Shown here: positions 49,853 through 55,210 of the stretch, piece after piece
Layout: the number at the start of each line of letters is the position of its first letter
Numbering within the stretch: position 1 is the stretch's first letter
From: Gracilibacillus oryzae
Lineage (GTDB): Bacteria; Bacillota; Bacilli; Bacillales; Amphibacillaceae
DNA: 55,210 bases
Assembly: GCF_009498735.1 (NCBI RefSeq)
Contig: NZ_ML762424.1
Span: 213,194-268,403 of the forward strand
Direction: 5' to 3'
Program-made: the position numbers and the translations under genes
Notes under the pieces: generated by a model
What the model saw: only the letters and a program-made list of their open reading frames with translations
Told to the model about the DNA's origin: nothing
Database searches by the model: none

Positions 49853-49873
49853 AAAAGCACCCTAAAGGATGCT
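49853..49873 (-). terminator. Terminator after the Cse60-like gene
   Basis: On the minus strand AGCATCC folds on GGGTGCT around TTTA with one G-U pair, then seven T. Confidence 0.8.
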
Positions 49874-49882
49874 TGATTCTTT

Positions 49883-50101
49883 TTAAACTTCTTCCCCTAT
49901 TATCAACATAGCTGAATATCGAACTTCTTTGTCTTTCCCGACATCTTCAATAAATTCCGGGCTTACATCAGCGTCATAAACGACATACTTAATGTCTACT
50001 ACCTCTAAATTTCTATTTTTGCTTAGATACTTGTTCACTTCTTGTTCTAGCATATCAGCGTCTATTCCCTCAATAATTACTACCTTATTAGCTCTATGCA
50101 A
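49883..50101 (-). CDS. Small protein resembling Cse60 of Bacillus
   Basis: This 72-residue protein starts with TTG at 50101, 8 bases after GAGGAGGTG; an in-frame GTG overlaps that site. It reads VVIIEGIDADMLEQEVNKYL and EVVDIKYVVYDADV, then YSAMLIIGEE. This is the pattern of Cse60-like small proteins, known in B. subtilis from a sigma-E controlled gene of unknown function. Family resemblance is moderate. It is flanked by a terminator downstream and a 180-base AT-rich control region upstream. Confidence 0.55.
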   Translation of the reverse strand: MHRANKVVIIEGIDADMLEQEVNKYLSKNRNLEVVDIKYVVYDADVSPEFIEDVGKDKEVRYSAMLIIGEEV

Positions 50102-50202
50102 AAATAACACCTCCTCGTCTACTTAAATTCGACAAGAAGAAGTTAAATCCTGCAATATTCATCATTCTATATAGAGTATTTAATATATAACGTGCATATA
50201 TT

Positions 50203-50219
50203 TTAGACCGAAGGTCTAA
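50203..50219. promoter_or_regulatory. Perfect short palindrome in the control region of the Cse60-like gene
   Basis: TTAGACC and GGTCTAA flank GAA. No T run follows on the minus strand, so it is more likely an operator or an mRNA hairpin than a terminator. Confidence 0.3.
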
Positions 50220-50277
50220 TAAAAGAATACGTTCTCCCCTTATTATGTGCTCTTATACCCCTTCACTAAACAATAGT

Positions 50278-50299
50278 TTTAGGTGTCATTTAGGTGTCA
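50278..50299 (+). repeat. Tandem 11-base direct repeat
   Basis: The unit TTTAGGTGTCA occurs twice in direct succession and spans the stop codon of the HNH gene. It may be a trace of how that gene was inserted. Confidence 0.6.
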
Positions 50300-50816
50300 A
50301 AATGAAGTAACCATCTATTTCTGTCTTTTTATTTTTAATTTTGTCGGAAATGTAATTATTATATTTCCCTAAAAATCCACTAGCTTCCCTCTTGCTTCTG
50401 AAGTAATACTTTTTGCCATCTTGTTTATCGACCAAAATTACTTTATGCGCATCTATTAAATCATTATCAAATGCGTGATCCATGTTCTCTTTTCTTGTCA
50501 CCCACTCAAGATTAATTGATTCATTATTTAACCTATTCCCGTCTTTGTGATTCACTTCAGCCTTTGCTAATGGATTAGGAATAAATGCTTGCGCTACTAA
50601 CCTATGAACATAGACACTCTTTTCTATGCCGTCTTTATGCAATTTCACCGAAGCCGATTTATTTTTTATATTAATCTGTTCTGGAACTGTGAATTGTTCC
50701 CACAACACATGACCTGCGTGTATAGACTCTTTATATCCTCTTACTTCTCCATAACAACTAACTTCATACTTACCATTATATCCTTCTATTGGTCTCCATG
50801 ATTCATCAAGCAACAT
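50286..50816 (-). CDS. HNH endonuclease with NUMOD4 and NUMOD1-like domains
   Basis: This 176-residue protein starts near the ATG at 50816 behind AGAAGGG, inside the end of the upstream sigma-like gene (11-base overlap). The NUMOD4 domain (SWRPIEGYNGKYEVSCYGEV) is followed by the HNH_3 nuclease (VHRLVAQAFIPNP, VNHKDGNRLNNESINLEWVT), then a C-terminal DNA-binding NUMOD1-like helix (SKREASGFLGKYNNYISDKI). It is a free-standing homing endonuclease type. Its insertion after the regulator is probably recent or mobile. Confidence 0.9.
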   Translation of the reverse strand: MLLDESWRPIEGYNGKYEVSCYGEVRGYKESIHAGHVLWEQFTVPEQINIKNKSASVKLHKDGIEKSVYVHRLVAQAFIPNPLAKAEVNHKDGNRLNNESINLEWVTRKENMDHAFDNDLIDAHKVILVDKQDGKKYYFRSKREASGFLGKYNNYISDKIKNKKTEIDGYFILTPK

Positions 50817-51285
50817 ACTCATCCCTTCTGAATTTTTCTTTCGCTCTTCTTATGCTAGATTTTACAGTATTTATACTTATATTTAATTCTTCTGCTATCT
50901 CTTCATGTGTCCATTGGTACCCTTTAGCTAGCAAGAAGCATTGTCTTTCCCTTGTTGATAGTCTGGATATTTCTCGAACCAAAAATCTCTTTTGTTCTTC
51001 GCTTAGTTTCTTTTCTTCTGGAAATATGTCAAGTGACTGAAAAATATCCATATCCTTCACTAATGTATGTTGGTAAATATTCTGTTTGTCTGCTCCATGC
51101 ATATCCCCAGGTTCTCTTCCGGTCTTGAGCCATTCTATCGCTTCGGACATGGATCTGATCATGCTATTGTATTGTTTTCTATCCCATATATCATCTTCAG
51201 TATAACATAGCCTTTCCGCCATATCCCTTAATTCTCTGCGCCCTTCTTCATACTGAATGATCAATGCATCTGCCCAGTTATCCAT
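50806..51285 (-). CDS. Sigma-like late gene regulator (Xpf/ArpU-like)
   Basis: This 159-residue protein starts at 51285 behind AAGGGGTG. Its C-terminal third is a sigma-70 region 4 type helix-turn-helix: STRERQCFLLAKGYQWTHEE then IAEELNISINTVKSSIRRAK. The N-terminal part is charged and helical, with MSEAIEWLKTGREPG as in Xpf of PBSX, which switches on late genes. Its location between early and late genes supports the same role. The HNH gene starts within its last codons. Confidence 0.82.
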   Translation of the reverse strand: MDNWADALIIQYEEGRRELRDMAERLCYTEDDIWDRKQYNSMIRSMSEAIEWLKTGREPGDMHGADKQNIYQHTLVKDMDIFQSLDIFPEEKKLSEEQKRFLVREISRLSTRERQCFLLAKGYQWTHEEIAEELNISINTVKSSIRRAKEKFRRDEYVA

Positions 51286-51303
51286 ATATAGCACCCCTTA
51301 TAA

Positions 51304-51348
51304 TAAAAAAAGGACACTAACGAAAACGCCCCCGCTTCGTTAATGCCC
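51304..51348 (-). terminator. Terminator of the early operon
   Basis: On the minus strand GGGCATTAACGAA folds on TTCGTTAGTGTCC around an 11-base GC-rich loop, then seven T. It divides the early genes from the late regulator. Confidence 0.85.
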
Positions 51349-51372
51349 TTCGCCTGCTCCTGCAGGTAGAAG

Positions 51373-51579
51373 TTAATTCAATTGTTCATTATCAACGTGT
51401 GTGTAAGTAGTTTGTGGTTTAAAATCCTTTATTCTTCCACCTCGAAACTCCACATTTATTGTGCCATGCCCTGTTTGAGGTTGAAATATAGCTGCTTTTC
51501 CATCCTTCACCACAATGACCTGATCTTTTGTTGAATTGATCTCAAAAGTTTTTAATGTCTGTGTCTGTTTATTTTCCAT
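51373..51579 (-). CDS. DUF3954-like phage protein
   Basis: This 68-residue protein begins MENKQTQTLKTFEINSTKDQ and contains AAIFQPQTGHGTINVEFRGG, as in the DUF3954 family of short Bacillus phage proteins with no known role. Its start overlaps the upstream stop (TAATG), showing coupling. It is the last gene of the early operon. Confidence 0.75.
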   Translation of the reverse strand: MENKQTQTLKTFEINSTKDQVIVVKDGKAAIFQPQTGHGTINVEFRGGRIKDFKPQTTYTHVDNEQLN

Positions 51580-51971
51580 TAGACTTCATACCATCCTTTC
51601 CATTTATCCCATGCCAGCACACTCAACTTTAAATCGTGCTGAAACTCAAATATCTTCCGCTTGAGAGCAAATTCCTTCGTTATGTGCCCTTTTATGTCTA
51701 CTACCTCTATCGACCCGTCAGCGTACTCTATTAGAAAATCAGCAACATATTCTATTTTTCTAACAGTCTTGTTATCTTTCTTGTATGTTGGTTGCAATTC
51801 ATATCTTGGCTGCAGCTTAAAACTTTTAATTTCTCCTGCTTTCTTTCTGAGCAGCAATTCACCGTAATATTTCGCTTCTAACTTACTATCAAAAGTATGG
51901 CCGTCCACTTTTGTTTTGCGATTACCGTACTTGCTTTTGGTTCTTCTTTTCTTTTGTTGCCTTAAGATCAT
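51579..51971 (-). CDS. DUF1064 nuclease-like protein
   Basis: This 130-residue protein carries the DUF1064 pattern: SKYGNRKTKVDGHTFDSKLE then AKYYGELLLRK, KLQPRYELQ, and the active-site-like YVADFLIEYADGSIEVVDIKG with D, E and K arranged as in PD-(D/E)xK nucleases. Such proteins occur with recombination and replication genes and may resolve or cut branched DNA (inference). The N-terminus is very basic. Confidence 0.82.
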   Translation of the reverse strand: MILRQQKKRRTKSKYGNRKTKVDGHTFDSKLEAKYYGELLLRKKAGEIKSFKLQPRYELQPTYKKDNKTVRKIEYVADFLIEYADGSIEVVDIKGHITKEFALKRKIFEFQHDLKLSVLAWDKWKGWYEV

Positions 51972-51990
51972 ATGCTGAATTCCTCTTTAT

Positions 51991-52332
51991 TCATCCAACC
52001 ACTTCCTCATCATCTTCAATGTAAATGCCGTACAATTCGTTACCGCGCCCTTCTGCTCTTTTTCTTATACTTTGCGTACATAGTTGCTTTATTTCTCGAT
52101 TTGTCTTATTCAAAGTTACTGCCACTTCTGATACTTTTCCCCAGACAATAAATTGATCACCTTTATAAATAGCTACATCTCTTTCGCACTTTATTAAGTT
52201 AGGATTCTTAGCCCCTTTTGGCAGAGTTGCCGCATCTTCCATATCCCATCCTTGTCTGACTCTGCTCCTGTATAATCCATCATAAATTCCGTTTTCTTTT
52301 GCTATTGCTCGCCACTCATGAAACTTTTCCAT
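51991..52332 (-). CDS. Early phage protein with HTH-like region
   Basis: This 113-residue protein is placed from 52332 behind GGGAGTAAGG. It has EWRAIAKENGIYDGLYRSRV and RQGWDMEDAATLPKG, a segment found in phage DNA-binding proteins that resemble NUMOD/HTH helices. A second part with WGKVSEVAVTLNKTNREIKQ also suggests a winged helix. The specific role is unknown. It overlaps the upstream gene by 17 bases. Confidence 0.6.
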   Translation of the reverse strand: MEKFHEWRAIAKENGIYDGLYRSRVRQGWDMEDAATLPKGAKNPNLIKCERDVAIYKGDQFIVWGKVSEVAVTLNKTNREIKQLCTQSIRKRAEGRGNELYGIYIEDDEEVVG

Positions 52333-52702
52333 TTGCCTTACTCCCTGGTTTAAAAGCAAAAGGTTTTGTTATCTTGCCAAGTCTTGCTTGATGGTATAAT
52401 GCTAAAAAGATTTCATCCTCTAACCGTCTTTCTCGCTTAGCAATAGTGTTGATATCCACTCCACTATTCCAATCATCAGTGATACGTTCCAGCACATCTT
52501 TTTCAAAAGCTAATTCAAGATTTTCTAAACAAAACACCCAATCTTTTTTAGGATTTAACGTCAAAGGGTTTCCTGTTGTTCTCATGTTTTTTCCTCCCTT
52601 ATCACTCTTATAAAGCATCTGCAATGTTTCCTGTGCGTTTGGCACTGCTCTATCTCCCATGCTGCTTGTATCTGGTTTTGGCTTCGGCGGACTCCAGAAC
52701 AT
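52316..52702 (-). CDS. Early phage protein with helical DNA-binding-like region
   Basis: From the ATG at 52702, which overlaps the upstream stop, this gives 128 residues; a second ATG at 52585 behind the very good AAGGGAGG gives 89 residues (MRTTGNPLTLNPKKDWV...). The C-terminal half, WNSGVDINTIAKRERRLEDE then IFLALYHQARLGKI, resembles helix-turn-helix regulators. The N-terminal 40 residues (SPPKPKPDTSSMGD) are disordered. Both starts may be used. Confidence 0.6.
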   Translation of the reverse strand: MFWSPPKPKPDTSSMGDRAVPNAQETLQMLYKSDKGGKNMRTTGNPLTLNPKKDWVFCLENLELAFEKDVLERITDDWNSGVDINTIAKRERRLEDEIFLALYHQARLGKITKPFAFKPGSKANGKVS

Positions 52703-53037
52703 TAATTCCACTCCTTACTTGCTTCGAGTTGTTCTTTCGTGATTTCTATCCATGCAGCCTCATAATCTTCCAGCCATTTTTCTACGTCATAACTAATTAG
52801 TGAAGCATCCCCAAATCTTTCAATCATGTTCTGCTTATGCTCTCTTGATTCCTTGATGATGTTTTCCAAATCCTCTTGAGTTGGTTTTGTCTTATCGATT
52901 CTCCAAATTAGAAATGCATTCTGTATATCATCAATGTGTACATCTAATTCTTCATCATCCCAATCACCTGCATCTGGTCCATTTGCTAAGTAACGATCTT
53001 CCTTTGCTTTGTTTTTAAATGCTATTACTGGTATCAT
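52702..53037 (-). CDS. Small acidic early phage protein
   Basis: This 111-residue protein begins MIPVIAFKNKAKEDRYLANG and is rich in Asp/Glu (AGDWDDEELDVHIDDIQ), ending EITKEQLEASKEWN. It is helical and charged. I do not recognise a family. It is coupled at both ends to neighbours in the early operon. Confidence 0.65.
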   Translation of the reverse strand: MIPVIAFKNKAKEDRYLANGPDAGDWDDEELDVHIDDIQNAFLIWRIDKTKPTQEDLENIIKESREHKQNMIERFGDASLISYDVEKWLEDYEAAWIEITKEQLEASKEWN

Positions 53038-53465
53038 TCCGATTCCTCCAATAACTCAGGATTTTGATGTATATTACCGATGACTTCCATCTTTTTAGTA
53101 TTAAAGGTGTAACCTTGACCCCTAACTTTATATCCGCCTGTATCCTTATTCCACTTAACAACATCCCTGTCTAGTGGTTGTTTACCAAAAAGATAAGCTC
53201 CTCCACTAAAATCTTTATATTCTACAATATCCCCTTCATAAATCTCTGTTCCGTTCTTGTCTTTTAGGCCTGCATATTGACCGATTGATTCTCCATAGAC
53301 CTCGATCCAACCTGATTCTGTAAATAAGTAATATTGATGTTTCTTACCTATTTCTTTCGCATATTCTTCTGAAGATTCTATTTGATTAATTCCAGTACCG
53401 TACAACCACTGACTACCAACCATTTCTTCCACTGCATACCCACGAAACTTAATTGGTCTATTCAT
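53034..53465 (-). CDS. YopX-like phage protein
   Basis: This 143-residue protein starts MNRPIKFRGYAVEEMVGSQW and ends EVIGNIHQNPELL, with SIGQYAGLKDKNGTEIYEGD then IVEY in the middle. This is the YopX family pattern (PF09643) seen in many Bacillus and Staphylococcus phages. Function unknown. It overlaps neighbours on both sides by a few bases. Confidence 0.88.
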   Translation of the reverse strand: MNRPIKFRGYAVEEMVGSQWLYGTGINQIESSEEYAKEIGKKHQYYLFTESGWIEVYGESIGQYAGLKDKNGTEIYEGDIVEYKDFSGGAYLFGKQPLDRDVVKWNKDTGGYKVRGQGYTFNTKKMEVIGNIHQNPELLEESE

Positions 53466-53694
53466 CTAATCCCTCCAGTTCGTGATCATCAAAGTATTCC
53501 CACGCTACACCGCCATTGTCATTCTCCGTTTCTCCTATTGGCTCACCATCTATCATTGCAAAATATCCAGTCGGATAAAGTTCTACGCAATCTTTGTGAT
53601 ATACATCATCTTCAACAAGGATTACTGTGTCATCCCAATTGATTGGATCATTGCAAGACTCACATCGTTTTAACTTCTTGCTCACCTTAATCAC
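53458..53694 (-). CDS. Small phage protein with zinc-binding motif
   Basis: This 78-residue protein begins with GTG at 53694 or at a second GTG three codons on. It has a metal site CESC...HKDC at residues ~11-36 and an acidic tail (EYFDDHELEGLDE). The motif suggests a single zinc-ribbon or LIM-like half. Function unknown. The start overlaps the upstream gene by 4 bases. Confidence 0.65.
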   Translation of the reverse strand: MIKVSKKLKRCESCNDPINWDDTVILVEDDVYHKDCVELYPTGYFAMIDGEPIGETENDNGGVAWEYFDDHELEGLDE

Positions 53695-53855
53695 TCCCCC
53701 AGCGCTTCATACACCGTAATTTGATTTCTTTCAAAATCCTCTTGCTGCTTCGCTTTCAAATATTTTTCATAACAGACAGGCCCAAAACCTCGTTCCATGC
53801 TTTTCTTATCGATTAGCTTTCTGCCGCAAGTGGCACAAGCTCCGTTGCTTCCCAT
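53691..53855 (-). CDS. Small Cys-rich phage protein (DUF6011-like)
   Basis: This 54-residue protein begins MGSNGACATCGRKLIDKKSM and continues ERGFGPVCYEKY, so three cysteines and the ERGxGPVC block match the DUF6011 pattern. The ribosome site is GGAGGGATAG. The Cys set could bind zinc. It overlaps the downstream gene by 4 bases. Function unknown. Confidence 0.65.
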   Translation of the reverse strand: MGSNGACATCGRKLIDKKSMERGFGPVCYEKYLKAKQQEDFERNQITVYEALGE

Positions 53856-53873
53856 CGCTATCCCTCCTAAGAA

Positions 53874-54272
53874 TTAAACTCTTGTAATTGGTGCACATTT
53901 AACTGGTCGCACATTGTATTCGATGGTGTATGTCCTTTCATACTCTAAATTCGATCCACAAGATGAACATTCCGTTGTTCCATTATCACTAAGTTCAAAA
54001 GCATCTTGATCTTTATAACCGCAATAAGGACAAGTGAATTCGCTGCAGTCGTCTACATCATCTGGATCTTCATCTAATTCTGTTGGTTCGACACACAATA
54101 TATCTTTTTTAACGTTATACATGCAGTGTCTGTAACTTTTTCCATCTATGACGATAAATCCACCAAATTCTAAATCCTCGTACATTTTGATGTTTTCTAA
54201 GTTAGCTATTAGTTCCATTTCTTGCTCTCTATTTTTTAGTGATAGACCTAATTTATATAATCTGACTTCCAA
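53874..54272 (-). CDS. Phage protein with C-terminal zinc ribbon
   Basis: This 132-residue protein has an N-terminal part with LEFGGFIVIDGKSYRHCMYN and an acidic linker. A zinc ribbon follows with CPYCGYKDQ and CSSCGSNLEYERTY, two CxxC pairs about 22 residues apart. It probably binds zinc and may contact nucleic acid or RNA polymerase (inference). Its ribosome site is TAGGAGGGATC. Confidence 0.65.
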   Translation of the reverse strand: MEVRLYKLGLSLKNREQEMELIANLENIKMYEDLEFGGFIVIDGKSYRHCMYNVKKDILCVEPTELDEDPDDVDDCSEFTCPYCGYKDQDAFELSDNGTTECSSCGSNLEYERTYTIEYNVRPVKCAPITRV

Positions 54273-54305
54273 CCTGATCCCTCCTATAAGTCTTTTCTTC
54301 GGTAA

Positions 54306-55210
54306 TCACTGCTTTCTTAATCGATAGTCGGTACCTTCCACTTTGAATAATCGATCTCCACACATGCCAGACAATCTACTAAATGCTGCATAACCGATCT
54401 TTTCGCTCAATGTTCCTTCATCCTAATTGGAACTAAATATAATTGGCTTATTATTGCGATACCGTTCATTTATAATCTGGTAATAGAGTGATTCTTTCGC
54501 TTCCGACCATTTAGATTTTCCTAAGTCATCCCACAACAGCACATCAACTTTTAATGCACCTAACATCAACTTGTTGAATGTATGGCTGTCATCACTCATT
54601 CTTTTAGCATTGATAAGATCATCCATAAATGTGGCATCTGAAACACACAGCACTCTGCAACCTCTTTTGAACCGTGAACGTGTTTCGAGCATATTGTTTC
54701 TTGACTTCACATTCATTTCGATCTGATCTCGAACCTTTACCTTTTGCATAATCCACCGTGCAGCTGCAATCTGTAAATGTGTTTTTCCTAATCCATAACT
54801 ATTATGTTCTGCTTTTGCTCTTGATCTATGTTCTGGTGCAAGGCTCCTTATCCTTGCTTCACCCATCGTTGCGATAAATCCTATGCTATTCTGCTCTTGC
54901 TTCTCTTCAATGATTTCTTGTATGTTTCGCAAGTAATCCAAGATAGCTTGATAAAGAGTTTCTTGCACCTCTGAGTTAATCTCATAATTATCAAATTTTG
55001 CCTTTTTAAATTCATCAGGAATTAGTGCATTCTTAAATCTGTTTCTTAGATTTCTAGTTTCCTGGCAATGACATGGGCGATACACATCTTTCTCATAACC
55101 TAGTTCATCATCAAACACCCGATCTATAATTGAACCAGTATCTTTACAATCGTTACACTCAAATTCAAGTTCTTGCCCATGCTCGTTCTGCTTCTTCGAG
55201 TTCTCGCATT
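54306..55210 (-). pseudogene. DnaC/DnaI-like helicase loader, interrupted by an in-frame TAG; 5' end outside the window
   Basis: The frame is open from the right edge: a zinc-ribbon-like CNDC...CHC N-terminus, then Walker A GLGKTH and Walker B VLLWDDLG, and the sensor-1 stretch PIIFSSN. There it meets TAG at 54425-54423. In the same frame it goes on with DEGTLSEKIGYAAFSRLSGM and CGDRLFKVEGTDYRLRKQ to a TGA at 54306, exactly the usual end of such loaders, including the FSRL arginine-finger region. So a single nonsense codon, where Tyr is expected, removes the last ~40 residues. A sequencing error or suppression cannot be excluded. Confidence 0.75.

Larger units (their letters stand above)
19129..55210 (-). 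mobile_element. Contractile-tailed prophage, left part, extends past the right edge
   Basis: A contiguous set of phage head, sheath, tail, baseplate, fibre and lysis genes is read leftward from late regulator to amidase and ends at a tRNA-Val half-site. Sheath (DUF3383), tube, tape measure and a gpJ-like baseplate protein show a myovirus-type virion. The integrase, repressor and most of the replication module are not in the window. One replication gene carries a nonsense codon, while the structural genes look intact. Confidence 0.95.

Overview
The window looks like a low-GC Bacillaceae chromosome, probably a halotolerant genus near Virgibacillus, Oceanobacillus or Gracilibacillus (inference). 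The evidence is strong AGGAGG-type ribosome binding sites, a Bacillus-type gas vesicle operon in Priestia megaterium gene order, acidic low-complexity linkers in two lipoproteins, and phage genes of the Bacillus PBSX/skin kind. Positions 1 to about 19,128 are host DNA. Positions 19,129 to the right edge are the left part of a contractile-tailed prophage whose right end lies outside the window.

Host part. At 1-2360 is an Mn-type metal ABC importer (binding lipoprotein, ATPase, partial permease), read leftward behind a promoter and a good MntR-like box. At 2489-8599 is a leftward gas vesicle operon, gvpP-Q-B-R-N-F-G-L-S-K-J-T-U. Ahead of it lies a decayed gvpA remnant, so gvpB is the only intact main shell gene. 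Next come a rightward DUF1307-type lipoprotein and a secreted protein with a copper-amine-oxidase-N-like stalk domain. They are followed leftward by two coupled Gfo/Idh/MocA-type oxidoreductase genes (one lacking the catalytic Lys), an SDR dehydrogenase, and a large secreted family 11 rhamnogalacturonan lyase with cohesin-like, Ig-like and discoidin-like modules. Candidate cre sites precede the oxidoreductase pair and the lyase.

Prophage. The left junction is the 3' half of a tRNA-Val(GAC) gene, so the phage probably integrated in the anticodon arm and the rebuilt tRNA and integrase should lie beyond the right edge. Reading leftward from the right edge: a helicase-loader gene broken by an in-frame TAG; small early genes (zinc-ribbon proteins, YopX-like, DUF1064 nuclease-like, DUF3954); a sigma-like late regulator; an HNH endonuclease; two terminator-bounded insert genes; small and large terminase; portal; MuF-like protein; protease-scaffold; cement; DUF2184 capsid; connector and neck genes; sheath; tube; a tail chaperone with a likely +1 frameshift; tape measure; baseplate; four tail-fibre or adhesin-like proteins; and an XhlA-holin-amidase lysis set.

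Between the lysis genes and the attachment site is an accessory zone (19,360-23,741). It holds a secreted NucB-type nuclease with stalk and excalibur domains, a membrane-anchored unknown, and a rightward cassette made of a STAS-like/GHKL-ATPase fusion and a separate STAS-like protein. That cassette, shaped like a partner-switching module and closed by its own strong terminator, is the best candidate here for an undescribed system.
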